DNA of 64,000 nt from Cololabis saira. Its lineage: Eukaryota > Chordata > Actinopteri > Beloniformes > Belonidae. Positions 1-10,867 of this stretch are shown piece by piece (position 1 is the first letter of the stretch; each line of letters starts with the position of its first letter). A model generated the notes under the pieces. The model did no database searches. It had not been told where the DNA came from and was given only the letters and a program-made list of their open reading frames with translations. The position numbers and the translations under genes are program-made. The DNA is taken from positions 27,399,919-27,463,918 of the forward strand of contig NC_084592.1 of NCBI RefSeq assembly GCF_033807715.1. The letters run 5' to 3'.

Positions 1-1620
1 TGGAATTTTGGGCTGCAATGGCAAGAACATTTCTGCCAACCTGGTCCACCCACACCACAAGACATCATTTTTGACTCAGATATGTAAGCTGTTTTAGGTT
101 TAATTGGATTCCCGTGCAAACAGTAAGCTGAATAATAAGAGCCACTACAGGTCTGCTTTTTACACTTTGATTTTCTAAAATCTTAAATTAAAACAAAATT
201 TTTTCTCCATCGAATTAATGCCACATAAAAAAAAGAAAAAAAGCTCAGCAAAGCAGCAAAGCTTAGTCCATGGAACAAATATTCTGACCATGCAGGTCAT
301 GCAGTAAGAGCCTCTTATAAAGTCATTAAAAACACATTTGTTAAGTATTTCATAGCCAAAGCACAAACTCTCCTAATTCCCACATGGAATATGACTTTAA
401 TTTTTAAAGTTAACATCTGCAAATCAGCTGGATTTATGATTGGAGGAAATAGCTTTGAATCATTCGCTATCAGATTTTGGCTTGCTGTTACTGAGGTTGT
501 TGAGGCTTCAACGAAGCTGTTAATCCAAAACGTCCCCCTGAGACTTCTACTCAGATGTGGTTTGATAATGATTGTTGTACAACTGCCGTGCACAGGGGCC
601 CAGTTTTAAGCCTACAAGTACAATGTCAAGAAAAAGTATGTGATCCCCTGAGAATTATCTGGTTTTCTGCATGAATTTGCCATAAAATTTGATCTGATTT
701 TCATCCATGTCACAATGGACAGACACAATGTTTTTAGGCTGATAATACACAAACATTTATAAATGATCATGTGCTTGTTTGTTGTTGTTGTTTTTTTTTT
801 TTTTACGTATACAAGACATTAACTGTACTGATGGAAAAAGTAAGCACTGACTAATTCACTTATCAAAAGCTAATTGAATCAGTAGTTTGCACACCTGGAG
901 TCCAGGTGAGGGACATTCTATTACATGGTTAGGATTGTAAGCTGTCTTTGGGGACCAAAATGACATAAACTGAAGCCGTTTTGATGAGAATATGCATTCA
1001 CAGCATAACAGCAATTATTACCAAAAATAATTCTCAGTGAAAAAATGTCACATTAGTAAGAGCTGAAAAAACTAAACAACAGGGATGGTGAAAAACAAGC
1101 TTTTCACCATGACATGCATAAAGAGAAACTAAGCACTTATAAATGTGAACTGAGAAAGGCATGGAAATCATTTTATTTCCTGACATCATTTCTAAAAACA
1201 GCAGCAATTTACGAGCCTTGTCCACTGCTGTAGACATGCTAACTAATCCTCCTGCGTCAGAAGCCCCTGAACTTCTATCAAACTGTGCCTGTAATGGGTT
1301 TGCCTCTTTACTAACAAAATTCAGAAAATCAGACAGTCAGTCAGCGCTCCCACGCCAGGGGCAGGATATGTGACGTCACTGTATCCCCTCAGAGGAGAAA
1401 CTGTGACAAACCTTTTTTCCAGAAACCTGAAAGATATTCATTTTGAAATCCACCAATTGCTGCTTTAATACTTTGCAAATTTTTTTATTTTTTTTAAAAA
1501 TGTTTCACATTTTCTGGCATCAGATGTTTTACAGATTGTATTAAAAATATCTTCATATTGTATTTCAAAATATATGTGCATTTAACTCCCCCATTCAATT
1601 GAAGTTTTTTGCTGTTTAAT
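1..1620. other. Noncoding AT-rich DNA
   Basis: I see no coding signal or recognisable element. Open frames are short, overlap on both strands and lack family motifs. Poly(T) runs occur near 786-803 and 1481-1496. Confidence 0.6.
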
Positions 1621-1742
1621 CTTATTAGTTGTTTTAACTCAATTTCAAATGTTTCTTTTGCATTTTATTATATGTTCTATGTAAAGCACTTTGATGTACC
1701 TTGTTCATGAAATTTGCTATACAAATAAACTTGCCTTGCATT
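1621..1742 (+). repeat. L2-type LINE 3' tail
   Basis: The stretch reads TATGTAAAGCACTTTGATG, then a poly-T-rich gap, then ATACAAATAAACTTGCC. This is the usual 3' end of teleost L2/CR1-group LINEs and their SINE partners. Related tails occur near 12565-12630 and 31817-31871. No ORF is attached, so this is a 5'-truncated copy. Confidence 0.6.
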
Positions 1743-1782
1743 AGTATTTAGCTATTTATGACAGTCATGCAGTCATCTTCTA

Positions 1783-2052
1783 CTGACTTATAACAAGGTG
1801 AAGGTGACGAGAATGAGATGTCCTGTAAAAATACTTCCTCTTATATACTTCCGCCGACAATATCTGAGGTTCGACTATCTGACGGACCCTCACCTCCAGT
1901 ATCCCTAAATAGACCTTACCAATGAGGCTGAGGAGTGTGATTCCTCTGTAATTGGAGCACACATCACTACCCCCCTTGTTAAAGAGGGGGACCACCACCC
2001 AAGAGGCACTGTGCCTGATGCCCAGGCAATGTAGCATAGGCATGTCAACCAA
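1783..2052 (-). pseudogene. LINE reverse transcriptase fragment (I/Nimb-like)
   Basis: The minus strand encodes about 90 residues. They include VVVPLFNKGGSDVCSNYRGI and TLLSLIGKVYLGILEVRVR, which match the first RT blocks of a widespread fish LINE whose usual form is VVPLFKKGD..CSNYRGITLLS. In that family this region lies just upstream of catalytic motif A. Everything upstream, and motifs A-C downstream, are missing, so it is a dead fragment. Other pieces of the same LINE type lie at 12150-12280, 18925-19400 and 60660-61190. The clade name is from memory of the motifs. The assignment to a non-LTR RT is firm. Confidence 0.8.
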
Positions 2053-2059
2053 GTCAGCC

Positions 2060-2930
2060 CCACAACATTGAGAGCCTTAAGTAACTCTTTTAATGAAATT
2101 ATGAAAATAATTTCAAAGTAGTTAAAATGTTACCTTTTACTGAAACACTTTGATAGTGACAAGATGTGTTCACTCTATGTCTGACAGCTGTATTTGTTAC
2201 TCAAGGTTCAGAAACTGTTAACTTTAATGGGAGCAGCAATGGGTGAATACTAGTACAACTTTAAAGTATTTGGCTCTCGTCATGTACAGAACATTTCAGT
2301 CTTCCTTTTAATGTACAAAGGAAAACAATCTTGTGACAAAAGCCCCATACACTATATACCTCTGACCCTGATTCATTGTGAAAGGAGCAAGGAGGTTTTT
2401 GAAGTACTTCCTTCTGTACTTCCCATGTATTTAAAGCTAATTCCAAACCTCACATTCCTCATTCTCCCATGGGATTTCCTGACAAAGACAGAGATATAGT
2501 TCAATACTGCATTGGAGAGACAATGCTTTGGTCCTGACAGTTAATGGTGACAAGATGCAAAATTCCATTTACATTTAAATTTTTAACATCTTAGCTTACA
2601 ATACGTACCTTGTATGTACCCTGTTAGCTTTTAAGGTATATGAAACCTTTGGAGTTAACAGATTTTCTCTATTAATTTGACATATAATTCAGTTTTACCT
2701 TAATCTCAGTCACAATAGCAATCACTCTTGACAAACTACTGTAATTGCCTGTGTCTTTTGTGAACAAACGTGTTAAATATTCACAGTTGTGAAGGAAAAT
2801 GCAAGTAAACCCATTCACCAATTATGTCAATTAAAAATAATTGAAGTCAGCCATTCAACTTAGTGACTTAGTCGCTATATTTGGCGACTTTTCAAAACTC
2901 TCCAGCGACCTTCTTTTTTTTTTTTTCCAA
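2060..2930. other. Noncoding DNA
   Basis: I recognise no gene or element. An oligo-T run (2911-2925) sits next to the 5' truncation point of the following LINE. Confidence 0.5.
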
Positions 2931-2937
2931 AAAAACG

Positions 2938-3235
2938 ATGAACCTAGGTAAGTGGATGTCCAAACCTGTATCTTTTGATGGCAGGATCTCAATCATAAAA
3001 ATGATGGTATTACCTTTAATTAATTTTGTAAGCTCCATGCTTCCTCTGAATCCACCAAAAGGATATTGGGATGGACTTCATAGTTTGATTACTGAATTTA
3101 TATGCAATAAGAAAAAATCAAGGATTCAATTTACAACCCTGCAGAGAGAGAAATCAGCTGGAGGTTGGGGTGTTCCCGATTTTAAAATGTATCATTGGTC
3201 ATTTGTATTGCGCACTATAAAATTGTGGTTGGATC
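2938..3235 (+). pseudogene. L1/Tx1-like LINE ORF2 fragment, 5' part
   Basis: The frame encodes GKWMSKPVSFDGRISIIKMM, then PLINFVSSMLPL and QREKSAGGWGVPDFKMYHWS. This is the conserved segment after the RT core of L1-clade ORF2 proteins (L1 form: W..LPLS..GRI..IKM..LPK..Y.FQ.LP, later LQ..K..GG.G.P.F..YY.A). The copy is 5'-truncated near 2938, next to an oligo-T/oligo-A stretch. It is interrupted at 3235 by a hAT insertion and resumes at 4433. The RT catalytic motifs are not included, so it cannot be active. Confidence 0.8.
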
Positions 3236-4440
3236 TAGGGCTGGGCGATATGGCCTTTTATTAATATCTCAATATTTTTAGGCCATGTCACGATACACGA
3301 TATATATCTCGATATTTTGCCTTAGCCTTGAATTAACACTTTGATGCATATAATCACACCAGTATGATGATTATATATGTCTACATTAAAACATTCTTGT
3401 TCATACTGCATTATTATATGCTAATTTTAAACAAAAAAGGGGAATAAGTCAAATTTACCAAAACTGTATTTATTAAACAGTTACTAAGCAGTGAGTGGCA
3501 CAAACATAAAAAGTGTAATTTCAAAATAGAAAGTGCACGTTGCATCTCTGACTCCCTGTCTGAAGAACATCTGCTAAGAACATGTTCTGGTCCTGGTTTT
3601 ACCTGGTTTTACCAGGTTTTACCAGGATGAGCTGCTCTGAGCAGCAGGGGCCCCTTAGAGCACCTTTATATTAAATTGTAGGTGTAGGGGCTGCAATGTT
3701 TCATCCTTTCCTCCTTTACTTTGCATCACTTTCACTTATTGTTAGAAATATGACATCATATAGTCTTGTTTGACTTTGTTTTGATGATAGTGAATGATTT
3801 CATGTGGCCACATTTAAGCAACGCTAGGTGACATTTCTCAGCTGTGGAAGAGAAAAGCCTGAATTATGGTTCCGCGTTAAATCGACGCAGAACCTACGGC
3901 GTAGGGTACGCGGCGATGCGCACTTACGCTGTAGGCTCTGCGTTGGTGTAACGCGGGACCATAAATCAGCCTAAAGGCTCGGCTGTGCGTGTCGCGCTGT
4001 GCGGCTCCTCAGCTCTCCAAGAGTCGTGCGAGGAGAAAACATCCCTCCCGTCTTTACTAAACCGGTTAGCTTTGAAAAGAGTCCGCCGCGCGTAGCAACC
4101 GCGCAGATGAGCTCACGGCGCAAACAGGCGAGTTTGGGAAAGTTACGTTAAAGTTAAAGCGGGGAAGTGAGCGGCGGTCCCGGACAGCAGCGCTGACACC
4201 TGCAGCTGGTCGGGGCCAATGATAATGCACACACAACAGCACGTGACTGAGGTATCTAACAGGGTGCACTTGTTTTATGTCTCAGAGAAGGTGAGATGAG
4301 ACGAGAGAGTGAGAAAAGCCTGTAAAATGCGTGAAAATTTATATTCGAATATGCACGATAGAGTCATTTTGTACATCGCACAGAGTAGAAGCCGAGATAC
4401 ATCGGCTATCCTCGATATATCGCCCAGCCCTAGTTGGATC
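3228..4440. mobile_element. Non-autonomous hAT transposon with 8-bp TSD
   Basis: The element spans 3236-4432 (1197 bp). It starts TAGGGCTGGGCGATAT and ends ATATATCGCCCAGCCCTA, so the termini are inverted. The octamer GTTGGATC flanks it exactly at 3228-3235 and 4433-4440. An 8-bp duplication with TAGGG/CCCTA termini is the hAT signature. It has no transposase ORF. It lies inside an L1-like ORF2 and itself contains a copy of palindrome family PM (3857-3974), giving a three-level nest whose order of insertion can be read directly. Confidence 0.92.
3857..3974. repeat. PM palindromic MITE copy, nested in hAT
   Basis: Both ends carry versions of GCCTGATTTATGGTTCCGCG in inverted orientation. The centre contains CCTACGGCGTAGG and a degenerate inverted partner. 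It belongs to the same family as copies at 7681, 8180, 23881, 24745, 35619, 57776 and 63081. No ORF. Confidence 0.8.
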
Positions 4441-5590
4441 CATCAAATCCCGCCTCTTGATGTTCTTTGGAAGCAAAGTTAGTACATCCATGTAGATTAC
4501 AAGATCTTATCTATGCAGAGACTCCTATTAGACATATTAAATTGATGTTTGGTCCCATTATTGAATATGTTTTGGTAATCTGGAAGCAGGTGTCTAACTA
4601 GACTAATACAAGTAATAAATGGCATTTTCATACTCCAATATTTCATAACCATCATTTATTGTTAGGTGGTCAACCAGCAGTCTATCCAATATGGTCGGAT
4701 AACGGGATTCATATACTTGGTCAGTTATTTGATACTAATGGTCTCCGCACATTCGAGGATTTAAAAGAACAGTATAATTAAGATCGTCTTTCTCGCTATA
4801 TTTATTTTCAGCTCCGCTCCACCATGAAGACCTACGGCGTTCCATGGAACTCTGAGCTTCCTAAACATGAACTGGCAAAACAACTGTACAATACCACCAA
4901 TACCAGGGGAACAGTATCAGTTCTATATGTAAAAATACTGCAGGCATCTAATAAACTAATGTCAATTCAAACATATTGGCATAATGAATTTAATTCTTTT
5001 ACTTCTGAAATAACATGGAAAGTAGTGTGGAATAATATCATTCAAGCTTCAAAAAATCCTAACCATCAAACTATACACCTAAATATTGTTCATAGAGCTT
5101 ACTTTACTCCCAGACTTAGACATTCAATGAAGCTGGAATCATCTCCCCTCTGCCAATTATGTACACAATGTTGCTTAGGTACTTTTACACATATGTTTTG
5201 GGAATGCCCTGGGGTACAGTTGTTTTGGTTACAAGTCACCAAATCTTTATCTAAAATCTTAAATAAGGAGGTTCCATGCTGCCCCCTACTTTGTTTGCTG
5301 AATGATAATTCTCGATTCTCGATGTCAATACATGAAAAAACGAATTTGGCTTTCCGGCCTAACTGCTGCTAAAAAAATATTGGTAGTACGGTGGAAACCA
5401 CCACATATCACTGGATCACTGGTAGCATCTTCTGATGGATATTTTATGAGCTCTCTGTTGCACGGCCTCTTAGAGCAAAAGAAATGCAAAAGAAAGGACC
5501 TTAAAATCCTGGTCAGAAGCCATCAGAGCTGTGAAGTCTTGCCTATAAGGGTAACGGGGAGGGGATGGTGCAGATCACTCACTGAGGTGG
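4441..5590 (+). pseudogene. L1/Tx1-like LINE ORF2 C-terminus, 3' part
   Basis: This continues the LINE broken at 3235. The first ~380 bp are full of stops. From 4824 a 182-codon frame encodes ASKNPNHQTIHLNIVHRAYF, then LCQLCTQCCLGTFTHMFWEC and LNDNSRFSMS. These match the cysteine-containing C-terminal region of fish L1-like ORF2 (C..C...GT..HMFWECP). A frameshift near 5340 moves the remaining match to another frame (KKRIWLSGLTAAKKILVVRW, about 5330-5400). The C-terminal cysteine motif is intact, but the coding unit is clearly decayed. Confidence 0.85.
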
Positions 5591-5912
5591 GAGGGTTCTT
5601 TTTGTTTTTGTTGATTAATTGCTAGTATTGGGATGTGTATGCGAGGGTGTGCGTGTGGATGTGAATGTGTGTTTGTGTGAGAGCGTGTATGTGGGTCAAG
5701 GAGGAGACAGACAAGCATAAATATGTACAGTATATGAAATGTTTTTGTTTTGTTCTAGCTGTTGTAATACATTTTTGCCCCTGTTTTTTGCGTTTTTTCT
5801 TTTCAAATGTATAGTGGGCATGCTGCTACAACAAAATGTATAGAGCTGTGCCTGGGACTGTCTGCCCTTTTTTTCAAAAGTTGGCATAAATTGTTAACAA
5901 AAAAAACAAAAA
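5591..5912 (+). other. Probable 3' UTR of the L1-like LINE
   Basis: A GT-rich stretch (5630-5700) is followed by a T-rich segment and ends in an A-rich run near 5895-5912, as expected for a LINE 3' UTR and tail. The exact boundary is inferred. Confidence 0.5.
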
Positions 5913-6002
5913 ACGATGAGCAACAAATATAGTGACGTTTTCAGGTCTTATTGTAAACTTTTGGCAATTCAAGTATGAAAGCACGTATTGTTTTTTACTT
6001 GT

Positions 6003-6247
6003 TGTAGCACGGCGAGTGCTACGGGGCCCGACCGACAGGATAGAGAGGACACAGAGTTTAGTGCAGAACCCTTTATTTCACTCGAACCTCACACCCAGGA
6101 CACACGTGCACAAGCACCACCCGATCAGCGTCTGACCCAGCTGCAGTCTCCCGGTCCTCCTTATCAAGGCTGGCAGGGTGGAGAGGCTGACGGGACACAC
6201 CTGTGTCCCGTCAGCCTGAGTGGCTGCAGCTACTCCACCCTGCCACA
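6003..6247 (-). mobile_element. Solo LTR with 5-bp TSD
   Basis: Read on the minus strand, the 245-bp unit starts TGTGGCAGGGTGGAG and ends GCCGTGCTACA, i.e. TG...CA ends. It contains an AATAAA signal upstream of GGGTTCTGCACT. The pentamer CTTGT flanks both sides (5998-6002 and 6248-6252). TG/CA termini plus a 5-bp duplication mean an LTR retrotransposon that collapsed to one LTR by recombination. A related LTR with extra sequence inside lies at 18168-18895. Gypsy-type origin is plausible but not shown here. Confidence 0.9.
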
Positions 6248-6494
6248 CTTGTTTTTCAGCGAGGTGCTGGTGCTGGTACCTTGGGTACCTCTTCTGTACT
6301 AAAGCACTCTGAAGGCAGCCCAGCGCTCACGCAGCCTGACCCTGTCCCTGTCAGAGTTGGAGATATTCACCTCATCCTGCGAATGACTTACACACCCAAA
6401 GCCACCACTGACTGATCCTGTATTGGCCCACCGCTATTGAATAATTACTTACTGTATTTACGGGTTAGTCTCATTTAACAGATACAAGGTCTTA

Positions 6495-6592
6495 TTTATG
6501 AGCGTCTTTGAGATCTTTTAAAAGTGCTCTATAAATGAAATTGATTATTATTATTATTATTATCATTATTATTATTATTATTATTATTATTT
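6495..6592 (+). repeat. L2-type tail and (ATT)n microsatellite
   Basis: GAGATCTTTTAAAAGTGCTC then TATAAATGAAATTGATT runs into (ATT)n at 6544-6592. This is the typical L2-group 3' terminus with its short tandem tail. Confidence 0.6.
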
Positions 6593-7417
6593 TCAAGATA
6601 GACATGTCTATGCAATAAAACATAATGATCAATAAGTAATTGAAAAAAAAAGTATAAATATATACAAAGTTGCTCAATATCAAGAGTTGCACAGACATCA
6701 TCAATTTGATTATAAACACAGGCATAAATACATTCAGAATAGGAGATTATTAATATTTTATTCTACTTAATATCATTACTTTAATAATTATTCAATGACT
6801 CTGCACTGGCCTACAGGATAAAGGAAGAGTTTGGAATTGTGACATAAAAAAAAACATAATCAGCAAAAAGAACGTTTATTTGAAGTTGATGAAGTCATTT
6901 TGAAATTTCAAGCGACCTTTAGGACAGCCAATAGCTACTTTCCTAGTTGATGAGTTTGCAACAATGTCCTTGAATATAGTGAATGAAATGACTTGGAAGT
7001 GTGGTTTGGAGATACAGTGATTAGCCGTTTTTAGATTGGATCCTGCTAATATCGCTGGATGATGAACGCGTGTTTAATGCACCTTGGCAATGTAATTGCA
7101 AGGTGTGTTATTTGTCACCTCGGGCCTGCATGTGAATCTTTTCATGAGTGTAGTTCAAGAGTAAGTTATTGAACAGAGAGTGTGTCTATGAGATCTTATG
7201 AAACCACTGTCATCTACCAGAGTAGCAGCAAAACAGAAAAAAAACAACTGGACCAATACAGAAGGTGAAACCAAATGTGGAGCCTCTCATGATAAGTGTA
7301 TAAATCAGAATATATTCCAGACGAAACAGACTAATATGTACATTATGGTACTTTTAACTCAATTGATGAAAGCTTGTAAAGAACATCATAATATTATGCA
7401 ATGTGTCTCAAACTTGC
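6593..7417. other. Noncoding AT-rich DNA
   Basis: No recognisable element or gene. Confidence 0.5.
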
Positions 7418-7680
7418 TTAAAGGGGACATATTATGGCATTTAATGTATATTTTAAAAAGGCCTTGAATGTCTTAAAAACAATCTAAAGCTTGTTTTTTC
7501 TACATACATCAGAAATTCAGCCTGTGAGCCATGTCTATAGTTTTACTGCTTCTAACCCCTTTTTCTGTGCCTCATTCTAAGGGAAGGGGGGGGGGGGGGG
7601 GGTATGATAATGAGGCTCTGTGCTGATTGGCTTCCTGAATGACGTGTAGCAGGGGAGGAGCATAAGCCTGGCATTCAGAG

Positions 7681-7769
7681 CCTGATTTACGGTTCTGCGT
7701 TCAATCGACGCGTACCCTACGCCGTAGGCTCTGCGTTGGTGTAACGCAGAACCATAAATCAGCCTTTAG
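7681..7769. repeat. PM palindromic MITE copy in K1-A
   Basis: It begins CCTGATTTACGGTTCTGCG and ends AACCATAAATCAGCC, with CCTACGCCGTAGG in the middle. It occupies the same place in K1 copies D and E, so it was probably present in the K1 progenitor. Confidence 0.8.
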
Positions 7770-8179
7770 TCACCTCGTCTTCACACAGGAAGGCTAACAA
7801 CCACACACACACACACACACACAAGCATACAAGTGTGGTATTTAAAAATAGAGCGGGAGCAAAACTTAGTTTGATTGTGCTTTATTTAAGTTATTACATT
7901 AATCAAACCCATCGAAATCCCCATCCTCCATTTCTTCATTCATCCGAGCCTGATCAATGAGTCCAGGAGAACTGCAGGCGACGGGCGGCGGGCTCCTTCA
8001 ACAGTAAACGACGGAGCCCGCCGCCCGAGTGGCAGCCGACGCTCGGCTCCCGCTCGGGCGGCAGTTCCTCCCGGAGGAACCACCGCCCGGTCTTCGGGCA
8101 GAGACGGGTCTTCAGGCCCGCCTCTGCGGAGCAGCTCCACAGGAGCAGCGTCTCCTTCTCCGCTCCAGGCGCCCCGCCA

Positions 8180-8238
8180 CGGAGCCTACGCCGTAGGCTC
8201 TGCGTTGGTGTAACGCGGAACCATAAATCAGCCTTTTG
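8180..8238. repeat. Half PM palindrome
   Basis: Only the right half is present (CCTACGCCGTAGG to ACCATAAATCAGCC). It abuts the acceptor-like site in K1-A and replaces the downstream exon-like sequence seen in copy D. Confidence 0.7.
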
Positions 8239-8430
8239 CTTGGAAGATCTGAAATGAACAGAAGAAAAAAAAAAAAAAGGTCCGTGAGCGGCCCCGGAGC
8301 TCCGAGCTAAGCTAAATACTTAGCCCATGCAAAGATCATACTTGTAGACAAATATAAATAACATAAAAAAAACGTTCTTACCGCTGACTCGTGTGCAGTT
8401 GCCGGGTGTTGGTACTGATCCTCTTATAAG

Positions 8431-9422
8431 GGTAAATGCAGCCCCGCCCCTTCCTATACGCAGAGTACGCACATTGCGTAAGGCCCCCGACGGCCAGGGG
8501 CCCCCAATTGCCTGAGCGAATTTGCGGAGTTTAGGCAAAGAACATACTATAGGATCCTCCCACTATCTGAGTACTACAGACAGACCCCTCGCCACAGCTG
8601 CTGCTACGGTATTTGCGCAGTGGTGCGTTGTGAATCCAAAAACGTAACTTGACGTTCAATCTCATGCGTGCACGGTGCAGCAGCCAGCAGCTGTTTGTTT
8701 ACGTTTACGAGCCGGCGACCGAGCCAGCGCTAAAAAGAAAACCTAGTTCAGAGTTACAGTAGTAACAGTAACACCAACACTGCAGACTGCAAAATGAAAA
8801 GGATATATCCTTCAGGGTGCGAAAAAAAGAAAAAGAAGCAACGGAATGATGAGCTGCGTCAACAACAGTCAGGTAACCAGCCAACGTGACTTCCATGCAA
8901 CTTGCAGTGTTGCAGACTAGTAACGTCAATGTCGTGTTTTTGTTTTTAAAGAGGAAATCCACCATTTTTTTATATTTTACTATGTCATCATGTAATTAAG
9001 ATACGGTAGATATTGGCTTAGAGAATGATTTTGTGTGGTTGTGTGGAACTTTGGAAGTTGAATTGTGGGAAATAATATTAAAACAACAGTGACATACCTC
9101 CAATCTGTGGGGGGACACCATGGAGGTATGAATGAAAATGGGTGGAATTCCCCATTGTTGTGGTGAACTTGCCACAGTGTTGTACACAAGAAAATCATGC
9201 ACAATCTACAGCATGATTTTTTGTCGTTTTGCTGTAACTTTGTTAGTTGTATCTGTATGACTATGACCAGAGCCTTAAGGTGAGAGAAACCCTGCAAAAA
9301 CACTGGCCAAAATCAGTCCAAATCGGCCCAAATCGCGCCCAAATTGGCCCAAATCGGCTTTGCCGGCTGCCACGATTCCTGCTTAGGGCCCCCTGGGAGC
9401 CATGATCGGCACTGGGTAAATG
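8431..9422. mobile_element. hAT-like element inserted in K1-A, 8-bp TSD
   Basis: The octamer GGTAAATG occurs at 8431-8438 and 9415-9422. Between them is a 976-bp segment starting CAG and ending CTG. The sequence on either side joins exactly into the uninterrupted form seen at 58426-58440 and 63664-63680. The termini are only weakly inverted beyond CAG. No transposase ORF is seen. The insertion point falls in the conserved exon-like part of K1. Confidence 0.85.
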
Positions 9423-9559
9423 TCGATGCAAAACCTCATCTTAACTGTCCCTCGCTGTGGAAACAGCCACCGCTGCTAAACACTGGCTGGAGCTCCAGCC
9501 GGCGTAGAGAGCTGGTTGTGGGCGTGGTTTCAGCAGCGTGGGCCGACCTATGGAAATGA

Positions 9560-9587
9560 GCGCCTAGGGTGACGTCACCCTAGGCGC
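9560..9587. promoter_or_regulatory. 28-bp perfect palindrome centred on a CRE (K1-A)
   Basis: The arms are GCGCCTAGGG and CCCTAGGCGC around TGACGTCA (9570-9577), the consensus CREB/ATF site. The same palindrome occurs in K1 copies B, D and E. About 45 bp to its left is a CACGCCC-type (KLF/EGR-like) box on the minus strand. Its promoter role is inferred. Confidence 0.65.
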
Positions 9588-9762
9588 AGATTCAGCATGG
9601 CTCAAAAAAAGTCACATGACACTGGAAGACTCAGTCAGGCGGGGGGAGCAGACCCTGCAGAATTCCATGGTATTTTATCTTCCCTGTGCTGGCAGGGTGA
9701 GGGGAGACCACTTTATATATGTTAAAAAAAGAAAAAAACTTGTTTTTCATAATAGGTCCCAT

Positions 9763-10121
9763 TTAAAGGAGCTTGAGGCAGGATTGAGGCAGGATTTATG
9801 AAAAAAAATCGTAAATGTTTTAAGTTTTCTAGTAATAAGGTCAGATGAAGCGTTCCAAACCAAAACGAATGAGCCCTCTAGCGTATCTCTCCGTTGCCTT
9901 GAACAGGCTGTGTGCTGCAAAATGTGCTGCAATTGTGCAGCGCGGGAAATTGGAATTTCCCGCTTTGTCCTGCGGATGTGACGTCACATGACGCTGCATG
10001 CGCGTTCTCCCCGTTCTCCCGTGCCGGCTTCGCTGTTGGCTGCAGTACCCCTGACGGCCGTGGTGGTGAAGGGTGACGCTATAGAGTCTCATTTCTTAAA
10101 AGGAGCCTCATGCTCCTTTAA
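9763..10121 (+). mobile_element. TTAA MITE K2, copy a
   Basis: Left end TTAAAGGAGCTTGAGGC, right end GCCTCATGCTCCTTTAA. TTAA lies at 9763-9766 and 10118-10121. It is noncoding and carries a CRE (TGACGTCA, 9979-9986). It directly abuts K1-A, sharing that element's right TTAA. Two other copies are at 32411-32902 and 62031-62357. Confidence 0.88.
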
Positions 10122-10364
10122 TTGTCTTTTAAAAATACAGTATATAATTTGAAAACACTCATAAAAAATACCCAAAACATATAGGCATATAAATAACATT
10201 TGTTATTTGTCCCTGCTTTTAAATACTAAACATTACTAATCAGATCATTACTAATCAGAATCAGAATACTTTATTTATACCCAAAGGAAATTCTATTTGT
10301 AACAGTGCTCCATTCAACTAACACTTTAAGATAAATATAATATTATATTATTTTTATTATATTG
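10122..10364. repeat. AT-rich spacer with LINE/SINE tail remnant
   Basis: Between 10253 and 10300 the sequence CAGAATACTTTATTTATACC then CAAAGGAAATTC resembles the reverse of a fish LINE 3' tail. The rest is AT-rich and unassigned. Confidence 0.4.
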
Positions 10365-10576
10365 TCAGACCCTTGGTCTATGTTTGTAATCTGTCTTTCC
10401 AAAAAGGAATTTTTCCAAACAACATGAAGTTAGCAAAGGTGATCCCAATTCATAAAAATGGAGATAAACACTATATGGAAAATTACAGACCAATATCACT
10501 TTTGCTGCAATTTTCTAAAGTTTTAGAGAAATTGTTTGTGAAATAATTAAATCTGTTCATTCATAAAAATAAATTA
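10365..10576 (+). pseudogene. LINE reverse transcriptase fragment, 5' part (CR1/Rex-like)
   Basis: The frame gives FPNNMKLAKVIPIHKNGDK and NYRPISLLLQFSKVLEKL, i.e. the RT blocks preceding motif A in jockey-superfamily LINEs. It ends at 10576 where K1-B is inserted at a TTAA, and resumes at 11648. An in-frame stop (VK*LNL, near 10543) shows it is dead. Confidence 0.85.
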
Positions 10577-10754
10577 TTAAAGGGGACCTATTATGAAAAA
10601 CACGTTTTTTCTTGTTTTAACATATATAAAGTGGTCTCCCCTCACCCTGCCAGCACAGGGGAGACAAAATACCATGAAATTCTGCAGGGTCTCTGACCCC
10701 CGCCTTACAGAGTCCCCAGTGTCACGTGACCTTTTTTTGAGCCATTCTGAATCT

Positions 10755-10782
10755 GCGCCTAGGGTGACGTCACCATAGGCGC
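10755..10782. promoter_or_regulatory. CRE-centred palindrome (K1-B)
   Basis: Arms GCGCCTAGGG and CCATAGGCGC flank TGACGTCA (10765-10772). One arm has changed relative to copy A, giving a single mismatch pair. Confidence 0.6.
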
Positions 10783-10867
10783 TCATTTCCATAGGTTCAT
10801 CCTCCGCTGCTGAAACCACGCCCACAACCAGCTCTCTCCCCGGCTGGAGCGGTCCATCCTTGAGCCA

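Larger units (their letters stand above)
7418..9766 (+). mobile_element. TTAA-target transposon K1, copy A
   Basis: The unit is bounded by TTAA (7418-7421 and 9763-9766). The left end reads TTAAAGGGGACATATTATGG and the right end CATAATAGGTCCCATTTAA, so the termini are inverted. TTAA targets suggest a Kolobok- or piggyBac-like parent; no transposase is encoded. Inside lie a G-run (7586-7602), two PM palindromes (7681, 8180), a (CA)n tract, a hAT insertion (8439-9414) and a 28-bp CRE palindrome (9560-9587). On the minus strand a donor-like GTAAGA (GT at 8381-8380) and an acceptor-like TTTCAG (before 8248) match the same positions in copies D and E. The right TTAA is shared with the next MITE. 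Confidence 0.85.

Noticed and set aside
2846..2935. TTAGTGACTTAGTCGCTATATTTGG region, considered as a transposon end
   Set aside because: It resembles a fish repeat terminus, but no inverted partner or TSD was found.
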